A DNA stretch of 64,000 bases. Origin: Solibacter sp039934035. GTDB taxonomy: Bacteria; Acidobacteriota; Terriglobia; Bryobacterales; Bryobacteraceae. Both the position numbers and the translations under genes were made by a program. The notes beneath the pieces are model-generated. The model was not told the origin of the DNA. It did not search any database and worked only from the letters and a program-made list of their open reading frames with translations. Positions within the stretch are counted from its first letter, which is position 1. The number at the start of each line of letters is the position of its first letter. Shown in pieces: positions 24,985-34,860 of this stretch. Location of the stretch: contig JBDTMZ010000047.1 of NCBI GenBank assembly GCA_039934035.1, positions 10,503 through 74,502 on the forward strand. The letters run 5' to 3'.

Positions 24985-26286
24985 ATGCCCCGCCTACTGC
25001 CGTTAATAGGCCTTCTCTCCGTACTCGCAGGTACCGCGTTCGCTCAGAATCCGGCGCCTCCCACCCTCACGCTCACCCTACAGGACGCCCTGGAACGCGC
25101 CCGAGCCAACGCCCAGCAACTCCTGTCGGCGGACCTCGCCGCACGCATCGCTCGCGAGGACCGCGTGCAAGCCAAGGCAGCGCTGCTGCCAAGCGTGAAC
25201 TGGATCAACGGGTTCGATTACACCCAGCCGAACGGCACCGATACCGGCGTCTTCGTGGGGAATAACGGCCCGCGGGTCTACACCAACCTGGCCAACGTGC
25301 ACGCCGATGTATATGCACCCGGCAAGCGCGCCGATTACCAGATGGCCATCGCCGGCGAAGCCATCGCGCGCGCGAAAATCGAAATCGCCGCACGCGGCCT
25401 CAACGCCGTCGTCATCCAGAACTTTTACGGCATGACTGTCGCGCAGCGCCATCTGGCCAACGCACAGCGCAGCGTGCAGGAAGCGCAGCAATTCGTCGAC
25501 ATCACCCAAAAGCAGGAGGCCGGCGGCGAGGCCGCCCACTCCGACGTGATCAAAGCGCAGCTCACGCTCGACCAGCGCCAGCGCGACGCCCAGGAAGCGC
25601 AGCTCGCCTACGACAAGACGCGCCTCGGCTTCGCCGTCTTCCTCTTCCCCGATTTTCGCCAGGATTTTGCCGTCACCGACGATCTCGACCGCACCGCTCC
25701 GCTCGGCGCCTTCGCCGAAATCGAAACGCTCGCGCAGAAGAACAATCCGGAAATTCGCGCCGCGCAATCCACCATCACGCAGGAGACCTACGGCATCAAG
25801 AGCGCGCGCTCGGGCCTGTATCCGACGCTTGCGGTGGATTATTTCTTCGGACTGCAAGCCAATCAATACGCCGTGCACAATGAACTCGGGCAGAACAATC
25901 TCGGCAACTCGGTGGTGGCCAGCCTGAATTTTCCGATCTGGAATTGGGGCGCGGCGCGTAGCAAGGTGCGGCAGGCGGAGTTGAAACTCCAGCTGGCGCG
26001 CACGGACTTGAGCCTGACGCAGCGGCAGTTGCTTTCGAACCTCCACGCCTTCTACCTCGAAGCCAACGTGGCGGCCAGCCAGGTGGCGTCTCTCAAGCAC
26101 TCGCTGGACCTTTCCGACGAAAGCTTAAAGCTGACCGTCTTGCGCTACCAGGCCGGCGAAGTCACCGTGCTGGAAGTGGTGGACGCGCAGAGCACGCTCT
26201 TCGCGGCGCGCAACGCATACGACGATGGACTCGCGCGCTACCGCCTGGCGCTGGCCGCTTTGCAGACTCTGACGGGGGCCTTCTAG
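24985..26286 (+). CDS. TolC-family outer-membrane efflux protein
   Basis: This 433-residue protein has a signal peptide (MPRLLPLIGLLSVLAGTAFA) and the two internal helical repeats of outer-membrane efflux proteins. LTLQDALERARANAQQLL opens the first and IKSARSGLYPTLAVDYFF the second, and the end is LRYQAGEVTVLEVVDAQSTL. It would form the trimeric exit duct for the pump encoded next. A TATACT hexamer lies 13 bases before the ATG (24967-24972), implying a very short leader without a ribosome site. It is the first gene of a three- or four-gene operon. Confidence 0.93.
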   Translation: MPRLLPLIGLLSVLAGTAFAQNPAPPTLTLTLQDALERARANAQQLLSADLAARIAREDRVQAKAALLPSVNWINGFDYTQPNGTDTGVFVGNNGPRVYTNLANVHADVYAPGKRADYQMAIAGEAIARAKIEIAARGLNAVVIQNFYGMTVAQRHLANAQRSVQEAQQFVDITQKQEAGGEAAHSDVIKAQLTLDQRQRDAQEAQLAYDKTRLGFAVFLFPDFRQDFAVTDDLDRTAPLGAFAEIETLAQKNNPEIRAAQSTITQETYGIKSARSGLYPTLAVDYFFGLQANQYAVHNELGQNNLGNSVVASLNFPIWNWGAARSKVRQAELKLQLARTDLSLTQRQLLSNLHAFYLEANVAASQVASLKHSLDLSDESLKLTVLRYQAGEVTVLEVVDAQSTLFAARNAYDDGLARYRLALAALQTLTGAF

Positions 26287-26289
26287 CCC

Positions 26290-27612
26290 ATGACCAAGAA
26301 ATCTCTATTCGTGATTCCCCTGCTGGTGGGCTGCCTCGCCTGCTCCAAGAAAGAAGAGAAGGAAGTCGAGGCGCCCGCGCCCGTGCAGGTGACCGCCGTG
26401 ACGCAGGACACCATCCGCCGCCTGGTGGAAGGCGATGGCATGTTGTTCGCCCGCGACCAGGCGAGCGTGATGCCGAAGCTCGCCGCCCCGGTGCAGCGCT
26501 TCCTCGTGCAGCGCGGCGACCACGTGAAGGCCGGGCAATTGCTGGCCGTGCTGGAAGGCCGCGATCTTGCCGCCGGCGAAGGCGAGGCCCGCGCCCAACT
26601 GGCGCAGGCGGAGGCCAACCTGCGCTCCACCACGTCGGCGCAGACTCCGGACGCGCTGGTGAAAGCGCAGACTGATGCCGACACCGCGAAACAGACCGAA
26701 GACGCGGCCAAACGGCTGCTGGATAATCGCGAGAAACTCTTTCAGCAGGGTGCGCTGGCCCGCAAACTCGTGGATGAGGCGCAGGTCACCTACGCCCAGG
26801 CCCACGGAGCACTGGTTGCTGCGCAGGAGCACTTGCGCACCCTGCAAGCGGTGGGCAATCCCGAACAGATCAAGGGCGCCACCTCGCAGGTGGAAGCGGC
26901 GCGCAGCCATCTGCAATCCACCGAAGTGCAGGTGAGCTATTCCCGCATCACCAGCCCCATCGCGGGGGTGATTTCCGACCGGCCGCTCTATGCGGGCGAG
27001 ATGGCGTCACCCGGAACGCCGCTGCTCACGGTGATGGATATCTCGAAGATCGTAGCGCGCGCCAACGTGCCGCAGAACCAGGCCTCTACCGTAAAGGTGG
27101 GGCAGCCGGCCACAATCACACAAGCGGGTGCGGCGGAAACGCTGGAGGGCAAGGTCACGGTAGTGAGTCCGGCGACCGACCCCAACAGCACGACGCTCCA
27201 GGTGTGGGTGGAGGCGAACAATCCGGGCGAGCGGTTGAAGCCCGGCACCAGCGTACACGTCACCGTCATGACCGAAGTCATCAAGGCGACTCCGGTGGTG
27301 CCCATCGCGGCGATTCTGCCGGGCGAGGACGGCGGCACGGCCTGCCTGGTGGTCACTCCGGACAAGGTGGCGCACCGCCGCAGCGTCAGGCTAGGCGTGC
27401 GCGAAGGCGATAAGGTGCAGGTGCTGAACGGCGTGCGTCCCGGCGAGGAAGTGGTCATCGTGGGCGGCGTCGGCCTCGACGACAAAGCCAAAGTGCGCAT
27501 CGTCGATCCCACCGCCAAGGAAGCTCCGGATGAAGACGAGGACGCGGATGCCGGCGATGACAAGGGCGGCAAGGATCAGAAGAAGGACGAGGCCAAGCCG
27601 AAATCCAAATGA
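26290..27612 (+). CDS. RND efflux membrane-fusion lipoprotein
   Basis: The 440-residue protein starts MTKKSLFVIPLLVGCLACSK, with lipobox LAC-S and the lipid-bearing Cys18. VMPKLAAPVQRFLVQRGDHV begins the split lipoyl domain and AHGALVAAQEHLRTLQA lies in the helical hairpin. SRITSPIAGVISDRPLYAGE resumes the lipoyl half, and beta-barrel and membrane-proximal domains follow. The last 35 residues are very rich in Asp, Glu and Lys, an unusual charged tail. It bridges the RND pump and TolC. Three bases separate it from the tolC stop, and its stop overlaps the pump ATG (ATGA). Confidence 0.93.
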   Translation: MTKKSLFVIPLLVGCLACSKKEEKEVEAPAPVQVTAVTQDTIRRLVEGDGMLFARDQASVMPKLAAPVQRFLVQRGDHVKAGQLLAVLEGRDLAAGEGEARAQLAQAEANLRSTTSAQTPDALVKAQTDADTAKQTEDAAKRLLDNREKLFQQGALARKLVDEAQVTYAQAHGALVAAQEHLRTLQAVGNPEQIKGATSQVEAARSHLQSTEVQVSYSRITSPIAGVISDRPLYAGEMASPGTPLLTVMDISKIVARANVPQNQASTVKVGQPATITQAGAAETLEGKVTVVSPATDPNSTTLQVWVEANNPGERLKPGTSVHVTVMTEVIKATPVVPIAAILPGEDGGTACLVVTPDKVAHRRSVRLGVREGDKVQVLNGVRPGEEVVIVGGVGLDDKAKVRIVDPTAKEAPDEDEDADAGDDKGGKDQKKDEAKPKSK

Positions 27613-30600
27613 GCGATCTGACCCTTCCTCCCGACCGCTCCCGCGAGCCCAATTCAGAAGCGCCTCACTGGACGGCGCGGCATGGCAAGCCCATCATTTT
27701 CGTCATTCTGACCCTGGTCGCCGTGGGCGCCTACCTGGCGGCGAGCATTCCGGTCTCGGTCTTCCCGGAGACCGATTTCCCGCGCATTGTGGTGGGTGTC
27801 GATAACGGCGTGTTCCCCATCGACCAGATGCTGGTCACGGTCACGCGCCCCATTGAAGAGGCCGTGAATACGGTGCCCGGGCTGGACCATTTGTGGAGCA
27901 TCACCAGCCGCGGCACGGCAGAAGTGGACCTCTTCTTCTCGTGGAATGCCGACATGCATCGCACCCTGCAACTGGTGAATGCGGCGATGGCGCGGGCGCA
28001 GTCCAACCTGCCCGCGACGGCGAAGGTCACGGTGGAACGGCTGACCTTCGCGGCGTTTCCCGTGATGGGTTATAGCCTCACTTCGGACACGGTGGCGCAG
28101 GACAAACTGTGGGAACTGGCGAACTACGACCTCAAGCCTCGCTTGAACCGGCAGGCCGGCGTTTCCAGCATCGTTCTGCAAGGCGGCCAGATCCCCGAAT
28201 TCGAAGTGCAACCCGACCCCGCCAAACTGGTGCAGGCCGGAGTCACCATCCCCAATATCCTGGATGCCATCAGCCGCAGCAATATGATCGATTCGCCGGG
28301 CTTGATCGAAACCAATCATCAATTGGTGCTCAGCCTGGTCACCGGACAGGCTCGCACCGCGGGCGAGATCGGCAACATCGTCGTCAAGACGACGCCGGCG
28401 GGAGCCCCGCTGCGGATCGGCGATGTCGCCGCCGTGGGACCGAGCGTGATGCCCGTGTACACGGTGGTTACGGCGAACACCAAGCCGGCCGTGCTCTTGA
28501 ACGTGTACCGCCAGCCGGACAGCAATACGGTCGTCGTGGCGGACGCCATCAAGGCGGAGATGGAGCGCATTCGCAAAGACCTGCCGAAGGGCGTGGAAAT
28601 GCGGCCGTTCTACGACCAGTCGGAACTCGTGAGAGATTCCATCGACAGCGTGCGGGATGCGATCCTGATCGGCCTGGTGCTGGCCTCGCTGATCATGGTC
28701 CTGTTCCTGCGCGATTGGGGCACGTCGCTGGTGGCGGGTCTGGTGATTCCGGCCACCATCGCGGTCACGTTCATCATGCTGCGCCTGCTGAACCAGACCT
28801 TCAATCTGATGACGCTCGGCGGCCTTGCGGCGGCCGTGGGACTGGTCATCGACGATGCCATCGTGGTGGTGGAGAACATCGTCATGCATCGCGATAGCGG
28901 CCAATCGCGCGCCGAGGCGATCCGCATGGCGATTCGCGAAATCCGCACCCCGCTGGTGGGCTCCACCATCACGCCGATTGTCGTCTTCGTGCCGTTGATT
29001 TCCATCACCGGCGTCACCGGCGTCTTCTTCCGCGCGCTGGCGATTACCGTGGGCATGGCGCTGCTGACTTCCCTTGCGCTCGCCCTTACCTGGACCCCGA
29101 CCCTGAGCCACTATTTCATTCGCAGTCACAAGCGCCATACGGAACCTCAGGGCCAGGGCCGCGCCATGCGGTTTTACCAGCGCATGCTGCGCGCCACCCT
29201 GGAGCATCCTCTGATCCTGGTAGCCTTCTCGCTGCTGCTGATCGGCGGCAGTTATTTCTGCTACCAGCACACGGGCAGCGACCTGATGCCTGCGATGGAC
29301 GAAGGCGGCTTCATCGTGGATTACATCATGCCCGCGGGTTCTTCCTTGGAAGAGACCAATCGCGTGATCACGCACGTGGAAGACATCCTGCGCAAGATGC
29401 CGGATGTGGAAAGCACTTCTCGGCGCACCGGACTGCAATTGGGGCTCGCGCAGGTGACCGAAGCCAATACCGGCGATATCTCCGTGAAGCTCAAGCGCGA
29501 CCGTAAGCTGGGCAGCGAAGAAGTAATTTCCGCCCTGCGCGACAAAATCAAGAAAGCCGAACCCACGCTGGACGTCGAGTTCCCGCAGTTGTTGCAGGAT
29601 ATGATCGGCGATCTCACCAGCGCTCCCGAGCCTGTGGTGATTAAAATGTTCAGCCAGGACGCGGACCTGCTGCGAAGCTGGGCGCCGCAAGTGGCGGGTG
29701 CGATCACAAAGATTCCCGGCGTGGTCGACGTGCTCGATGGCATCGAGAACACGATCAGCGGTCCCGCCACGGTATTCACGGTGGACGCCGCCGCCGCGGC
29801 GCGCGCCGGCTTCAGCACGCAGGAAGTGGAGTTGGATGCCAGCGCCATGCTGCAAGGCGAGCCGGCGCCGCCGCCCGTCATTGTGAACGACCGGGCGTAC
29901 GGCATACGCGTACGCTTTCCGCAAAAAACGCGCGCCTCGCTGGAAGCCATTCAGAACACCTTATTGATTTCGGGCACTGGAAAAACAGGCACGATCGGCA
30001 CGCTGGCGGCGATGAAAGAACTGCCCGGACAGACCGAAATCCGCCGCGAGAATCTGCAGCGCAACGTGCAGGTGACGGCGCGTTTCGAAGACCTCAATCT
30101 GGGGGACGGCATGGCCAAAGTGCAGCAGGCTGTGGCCGATCTCAATCTGCCGCCCGACATCCACATACAGTACGGCGGACAATTCGAGGAGCAGAGCAGG
30201 TCCTTCAAAGACCTGGCCTTTGTTTTGACCTTGGCGATCTTACTGGTGTTCATCGTGCTGCTGTTCGAGTTCGGTAACTTCGCCGCTCCGCTGGCGGTGC
30301 TGGCGTCGGCGCTGCTTTCCACCTGCGGCGTCTTCCTGGCGCTGTTGATCACCGGAGTTACCTTCAACATCTCGTCGTTTATGGGTTTGATCATGGTGAT
30401 CGGCATCGTGGCGAAGAACGGAATTCTTCTGCTCGATGCCGATCAGAAATTCCGCGCGGAAGGTCTGGGCCCCGAAGAGGCGATGATCCGCGCGGGCGAG
30501 CGCCGCTTACGGCCGATCATGATGACGGCCCTGGCCACGGTAGCGGGCATGATCCCGCTATCGCTGGCGCTGGGCGCGGGCTCGCAGATGTTACAGCCGC

Positions 30601-30704
30601 TCGCCATCGCGGTGATCGGCGGCATTCTGGCATCGATGGTGCTTTCCCTGATAGTTACTCCGGCTGTCCACTATTACATTGGCGGCCGGCATGCGAAGGA
30701 GTAA
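27609..30704 (+). CDS. RND-family efflux pump, inner-membrane subunit
   Basis: The 1031-residue protein has the 12-helix, two-large-loop plan of AcrB-type transporters. Helix 4 carries the proton-relay pair D415/D416 in GLVIDDAIVVVENI. The matching Lys lies in MGLIMVIGIVAKNGILLL. The first loop opens PVSVFPETDFPRIVV. It would export substrates with proton influx through the adaptor and TolC protein. The substrate class (drugs, lipids or metals) is not set by the sequence; no metal-specific Met or Glu cluster is obvious. The end is clean, six bases before the YncE-like gene. Confidence 0.94.
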   Translation: MSDLTLPPDRSREPNSEAPHWTARHGKPIIFVILTLVAVGAYLAASIPVSVFPETDFPRIVVGVDNGVFPIDQMLVTVTRPIEEAVNTVPGLDHLWSITSRGTAEVDLFFSWNADMHRTLQLVNAAMARAQSNLPATAKVTVERLTFAAFPVMGYSLTSDTVAQDKLWELANYDLKPRLNRQAGVSSIVLQGGQIPEFEVQPDPAKLVQAGVTIPNILDAISRSNMIDSPGLIETNHQLVLSLVTGQARTAGEIGNIVVKTTPAGAPLRIGDVAAVGPSVMPVYTVVTANTKPAVLLNVYRQPDSNTVVVADAIKAEMERIRKDLPKGVEMRPFYDQSELVRDSIDSVRDAILIGLVLASLIMVLFLRDWGTSLVAGLVIPATIAVTFIMLRLLNQTFNLMTLGGLAAAVGLVIDDAIVVVENIVMHRDSGQSRAEAIRMAIREIRTPLVGSTITPIVVFVPLISITGVTGVFFRALAITVGMALLTSLALALTWTPTLSHYFIRSHKRHTEPQGQGRAMRFYQRMLRATLEHPLILVAFSLLLIGGSYFCYQHTGSDLMPAMDEGGFIVDYIMPAGSSLEETNRVITHVEDILRKMPDVESTSRRTGLQLGLAQVTEANTGDISVKLKRDRKLGSEEVISALRDKIKKAEPTLDVEFPQLLQDMIGDLTSAPEPVVIKMFSQDADLLRSWAPQVAGAITKIPGVVDVLDGIENTISGPATVFTVDAAAAARAGFSTQEVELDASAMLQGEPAPPPVIVNDRAYGIRVRFPQKTRASLEAIQNTLLISGTGKTGTIGTLAAMKELPGQTEIRRENLQRNVQVTARFEDLNLGDGMAKVQQAVADLNLPPDIHIQYGGQFEEQSRSFKDLAFVLTLAILLVFIVLLFEFGNFAAPLAVLASALLSTCGVFLALLITGVTFNISSFMGLIMVIGIVAKNGILLLDADQKFRAEGLGPEEAMIRAGERRLRPIMMTALATVAGMIPLSLALGAGSQMLQPLAIAVIGGILASMVLSLIVTPAVHYYIGGRHAKE

Positions 30705-30709
30705 GTCAA

Positions 30710-31714
30710 ATGAAAAAGGTACTGACACTCGGGTTACTGGCCCTCGCCGCATTTGGCGCCGAAGGTTACAAGATCATCAACAAAATTAAAGTCGGCGGCA
30801 CGGGCGGCTGGGACTATCTGGCCGTGGACCCCGCCACGCAGCGCGTCTTCGCCTCCCACGGCGGAATCGTGGAAGTGGTGGACCTCAAGGCCGGCAAAAC
30901 GGTCGGCCAGATCACCCAGCTACACGGCGTCCACGGCATCGCCGTCGCCAGCGACTTGGGCAAGGGCTTCATCTCCAACGGGCAATCCAATTCGGTGACG
31001 ATCTTCGATCTGAAGACACTGGAGAAGTCCGCGGAGCCCGCCGTGGGCGGACAAAACCCCGATGCCATCTGCTATGAGCCCAAGACGCAGCGCATCTTCA
31101 CCATGAATGGCCGCTCCAACGATTCCACGGCGATCAACGCGAAGAACAACGAAATCATCGCCACCTTCCCGATCGGCGAGAAGCCGGAGAATTGCGTGGT
31201 GGATGGCGCGGGCAAACTGTACGTCAACATCGAAAATTCAAGCGAGCTCGTGGAGATCGATGCCGCCAAGCCGGCCGTCACGCGGCGCGCCTCTCTCGCG
31301 CCGTGCGAGGGACCGAGCGGGCTGGCCATCGACGTCAAGAATAAGAAGCTCTTCAGCGTATGCGGCAATAAGACCATGGCCGTTACCGACATCGCGACCA
31401 TGAAGGTGATCGCCACTCCGGTGATCGGTCCCGGTACCGATGGCGCGGGCTTCGACGCGGCCAGCGGCGACGTCTTCAGCTCCAATGGCGGCGATGGCAC
31501 CATGACGGTGGTCAAGCTGGTGAACGGGAAATACGAAGCGGTGGATACGGTGACCACCGAACGCGGCGCCCGCACCATGACAGTGGACCCCACCACGCAC
31601 CGCATCTATATGCTGGCGGCAGAGCAGGGGCCGGCGGCCGAGACCAAGGACGGCAAGAAGGGCCGCCCCACCATCGTGCCCGATAGTTTCCACGTGCTGG
31701 TAATCGGCAAATAA
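30710..31714 (+). CDS. YncE-like secreted beta-propeller
   Basis: The 334-residue protein has a signal peptide (MKKVLTLGLLALAAFGAEG) and repeated blades with patterns such as WDYLAVDPATQRVFAS, GVHGIAVASDLGKGFISNG and GPSGLAIDVKNKKLFSV. These match the YncE/YVTN seven-bladed family. No enzymatic site is apparent. Being six bases after the efflux pump, it is very likely co-transcribed. A periplasmic role alongside the pump is an inference only. Confidence 0.88.
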   Translation: MKKVLTLGLLALAAFGAEGYKIINKIKVGGTGGWDYLAVDPATQRVFASHGGIVEVVDLKAGKTVGQITQLHGVHGIAVASDLGKGFISNGQSNSVTIFDLKTLEKSAEPAVGGQNPDAICYEPKTQRIFTMNGRSNDSTAINAKNNEIIATFPIGEKPENCVVDGAGKLYVNIENSSELVEIDAAKPAVTRRASLAPCEGPSGLAIDVKNKKLFSVCGNKTMAVTDIATMKVIATPVIGPGTDGAGFDAASGDVFSSNGGDGTMTVVKLVNGKYEAVDTVTTERGARTMTVDPTTHRIYMLAAEQGPAAETKDGKKGRPTIVPDSFHVLVIGK

Positions 31715-31734
31715 GCGTTACTCTGTTGGGAAGA

Positions 31735-31763
31735 GGCAGGGCCGGCCCGACACCGGTCCTGCC
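31735..31763 (+). terminator. Strong hairpin ending the efflux operon
   Basis: GGCAGGGCCGG and CCGGTCCTGCC pair over 11 positions with one mismatch around CCCGACA, 20 bases after the YncE-like stop. No T-run follows. Confidence 0.5.
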
Positions 31764-31831
31764 CGCTTCACGGAGATTCCCGGCTGTCCCCATCGTCCAC
31801 CGAACCTATAAGCACCCGCCGGCGCTGGATT

Positions 31832-33259
31832 GTGGCGCTGGCGCTGGCAGCCGCCTGCATCGCGCTCTACTCGCAGAGCTACACGTTCGGCTTCCTGAAT
31901 TTCGACGACGGCAGTTACATCACCGAGAATCAATGGGTGCGCGGCGGCTTTACCGCCGCGGGCGTGCGCTGGGCCTTCACCACCATCGATTACTTCTACT
32001 GGCAGCCGCTGACCTGGCTCTCGCACATGCTGGATTGCCAGCTTTTTGACCTCCGCCCCGGCGGGCACCATCTGGTCAATCTGGGCTTTCACGTCGCGAA
32101 TGTGCTGCTGGTGTTCGCGCTGCTGCTCCGTCTGACCGGAGCCTTCTGGCGCTCCGCAACGGTGGCCGCCTTCTTCGGCCTGCATCCCTTGCGCATCGAA
32201 AGCGTGGTCTGGGCCGCGGAGCGCAAAGACGTACTCAGCGCGCTGCTCTATCTGCTCGCCATCTGGTGCTATTTGGACTACGTGCAGCGTCCCACGCGAC
32301 CGCGCTACCTGGCGGTGTGCGGCGTCTTCGCCCTCGGCCTGATGGCCAAGCCGATGGTGCTCACCCTGCCGCTCATTCTGCTGCTGCTGGATTGGTGGCC
32401 GCTGGGCCGGCGGGCATTCGAGGAGAAAGTGCCCCTGTTCGCCATGGCCGGAATTTCCAGCTTCCTCACCTCCATCGGAATGTCGCACTTTGCGGGCCTG
32501 AACTGGGCCAATACGCTGACGCTCGGCCAGCGCATTGCCAATTCGCTGCTCTCCTGCGTGAAGTACCTGGAACTCACCTTCTGGCCGCATGATCTGGCGA
32601 TTCTGTACCCGTTTCGCCTCTCCGTTCCGGCCTGGCAGGCGGCGCTGGCTGCGAGCCTGCTCGCCGCAATCACCGCGTTGGCGTTGTGGCAGGCGCGCCG
32701 CCGCCCCTACCTGATCGTCGGCTGGCTGTGGTTCTCGATTGCGCTCGTGCCCGCGCTCGGCCTGGTGCAAACCGGCTGGCAGAGCATGGCGGACCGCTTC
32801 ACCTACGTCCCGCATGTCGGCTTGGGGATTGCCGTGGTGTGGGGCGCGGCGGACCTACTCGCGGCGCACCGGAAAGTGGCGGCGGCGATGGCCGTCGCGG
32901 CCGCACTCCTGCTGGCCGCCGGTACCTGGCGCCAACTGCCCGTCTGGCACGACAGCGTCAGCGTCTTCCAGCGCGCCGTGGCCGTCACCGACGCCAATTT
33001 TGCCGCTCAACATTACCTGGCCTCCGCCCTGGACGCAGAGGGACGCTTCGACGAATCCTTCAGCCACCACGCGGAAGCCGTGCGCCTCCGGCCGGACTAC
33101 GGGATCGCCGTCTTCGCCTATGGGATCGCCTTGGAACGGCGCGGCGACACCGTGGCGGCCATCCAACAATTTCGGCGCGCGGCCGTCTTCTTCCCTCACG
33201 ATCCCGACGTGCGGCGGCGTCTGGATCTGAATCTAAAGCTACTTACGGGCGCGCAGTAG
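31832..33259 (+). CDS. TPR-containing GT-C-like membrane protein (TMTC-like)
   Basis: The visible GTG start gives 475 residues. About nine membrane helices are followed by TPR helices from about 385 (NFAAQHYLASALDAEGRFDE). FLNFDDGSYITENQWVRGG in the first loop has the Asp-Asp pattern of TMTC/GT-C glycosyltransferases. LHPLRIESVVWAAERKDVLS is also a hallmark of this bacterial group. It may transfer a sugar from a lipid carrier to envelope proteins; this is inference. An in-frame CTG at 31784, eight bases after CGGAG, would add a basic leader and may be the true start. Confidence 0.82.
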   Translation: MALALAAACIALYSQSYTFGFLNFDDGSYITENQWVRGGFTAAGVRWAFTTIDYFYWQPLTWLSHMLDCQLFDLRPGGHHLVNLGFHVANVLLVFALLLRLTGAFWRSATVAAFFGLHPLRIESVVWAAERKDVLSALLYLLAIWCYLDYVQRPTRPRYLAVCGVFALGLMAKPMVLTLPLILLLLDWWPLGRRAFEEKVPLFAMAGISSFLTSIGMSHFAGLNWANTLTLGQRIANSLLSCVKYLELTFWPHDLAILYPFRLSVPAWQAALAASLLAAITALALWQARRRPYLIVGWLWFSIALVPALGLVQTGWQSMADRFTYVPHVGLGIAVVWGAADLLAAHRKVAAAMAVAAALLLAAGTWRQLPVWHDSVSVFQRAVAVTDANFAAQHYLASALDAEGRFDESFSHHAEAVRLRPDYGIAVFAYGIALERRGDTVAAIQQFRRAAVFFPHDPDVRRRLDLNLKLLTGAQ

Positions 33260-33365
33260 TCTTTCCCTGCCGAAAATCACTGCGATATTAACCAAACGGC
33301 AACCATTTATTAACGGAATCGTAATATACTCAGCTTGGTGAGTTAACTGGCTCAGGTACCAGCGT

Positions 33366-34778
33366 ATGGCACGATTCCGGATCTGTCTTCTGGTTGGATT
33401 CGGACTCCTGCTGGCCCCGCTATCCGGTAATCTACGGGCGGCCGAGGGACCGGTGGAAGCCCCAGGCAACTTCCCTGCCCCCTCCCCCCTGCAGCGCGCC
33501 CGCCATTTGCTGCGTGCCGGTCAAACAACCGAAGCCGGAACTCTGGTGAACCAGGCGCTCGCCGGCGTGCCGGACGATTCCCTCCTCTCTCTTTCCGGCG
33601 AGATCCATTTCCGGCGCGCCGAATTCGTACAGTCCGCGGCGGATTTCCAGGGCGCGCTCGACCTCAATCCGGCCAACGCCCGCGCCTGGTGGGGCCTGGG
33701 CCGCATCGAGCAACTGCACTTCCGCACCGAAGCCGCACGCGCCTATTTCGCCAAAGCATTCCTGCTCGATCACCGCGATACCGACATCATTCTGGCCTAT
33801 GCAAATTTCGTCTCCGGCCCGGCGGCCAAAACCACCCTGCTGGAAAATGTGGCCCTCCTGGCGCGCTACGAACAGCCCGAGCGCGCCGAACAAGCAGCCG
33901 CCCAGCGCACCATTCACCAGCGCTTGCAGGGCAGATCGCCGGCGCGTCTGGCGAGCCCCTACACCACCTACCATTTGCCGCTGACCGGCTTCCGGCCCAG
34001 CACCTCCGCACAGGACGGATTGCTCCTCGCTGTACGGATCGACGGCGGCAAGCCCCTGCAACTGTTGTTGGACACCGGCGCGCGCGGCATTGTCCTGAAT
34101 GCCCGTGCCGGCCGCAATCTCCAATTAGAAACCGTGGTGGGCTCGCAACTGCAAGGCCTCGGCGATACCGGCGCCAGCCAGGCGCGCGTGGCCCTGGCGC
34201 GCACCGTGGCCTTCGCCGGACTGGTGCTGGAAGAATGCCTGCTCGAAATATCGGACCGCAGTCTGACGCCGGGCGCCGATGGCGTGATCGGCGCCGACGT
34301 CTTCGAGCGCTTCAAAATCGGCATCGACGCGCACGCCGGCATGCTGCATCTGACGCCCTTCGACGCGGATCCGTCACCCGCCGCTGCCGCCACACCGGCG
34401 CTGGGAATTCGCAACCTCCTCTTGGTGCACGCCCGCATCGAAGGCGGCCGGGAGGGCCTCTTCCTGGTGGACACCGGCGCGGCCTATTCCGTGATTTCCC
34501 CCGAGTATCTCCCGCCGGCCCATTGCCTCGGGAACGCGGTGGAGGTGCAGGGTGCGCAGGGAGCCTCCAGCGCCGTTCGCCTGAGTCCGCTGACCTTCAA
34601 CATTGCGGGAACCACCTTCGTCGATCGCTCCCCCGTCGCCATGGACCTCAGCGCCATCAGCCAGATCGAGGGCGTGGACATCGCCGGCATCATTGGCTAT
34701 TCCACCCTGGGCCAATCGCCCTTTACGCTCGACCTGCGGCACGGCGCCGTGGAGTTTGCGCGCGCCGCTACCCGCTAA
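33366..34778 (+). CDS. TPR protein with two retropepsin-like aspartic protease domains
   Basis: The 470-residue protein has a signal peptide (about 1-25), TPR-like helices (40-190) and two tandem retropepsin folds. The first has LLLDTGARGIVLN (Asp236) and DGVIGADVFERF, the second FLVDTGAAYSVIS (Asp369) and AGIIGYSTLGQSPF. Both DTG triads and both second psi-loop motifs are intact, so the lobes could pair within one chain as in pepsin. It is probably periplasmic and cleaves an unknown substrate. It is not obviously in an operon with its neighbours. Confidence 0.88.
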   Translation: MARFRICLLVGFGLLLAPLSGNLRAAEGPVEAPGNFPAPSPLQRARHLLRAGQTTEAGTLVNQALAGVPDDSLLSLSGEIHFRRAEFVQSAADFQGALDLNPANARAWWGLGRIEQLHFRTEAARAYFAKAFLLDHRDTDIILAYANFVSGPAAKTTLLENVALLARYEQPERAEQAAAQRTIHQRLQGRSPARLASPYTTYHLPLTGFRPSTSAQDGLLLAVRIDGGKPLQLLLDTGARGIVLNARAGRNLQLETVVGSQLQGLGDTGASQARVALARTVAFAGLVLEECLLEISDRSLTPGADGVIGADVFERFKIGIDAHAGMLHLTPFDADPSPAAAATPALGIRNLLLVHARIEGGREGLFLVDTGAAYSVISPEYLPPAHCLGNAVEVQGAQGASSAVRLSPLTFNIAGTTFVDRSPVAMDLSAISQIEGVDIAGIIGYSTLGQSPFTLDLRHGAVEFARAATR

Positions 34779-34860
34779 TCGCGGCCCGCGCGCCCCAGCG
34801 TACCGAAACGTGCACCCACCGCAGCAGACATGTACCGCGAAATCCCTCCCAAACGTCACC

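Noticed and set aside
27654..29924. 756-codon open frame antisense to the RND pump
   Set aside because: It is a high-GC shadow frame: His/Arg/Gln-rich without motifs, opposite a clear transporter gene.
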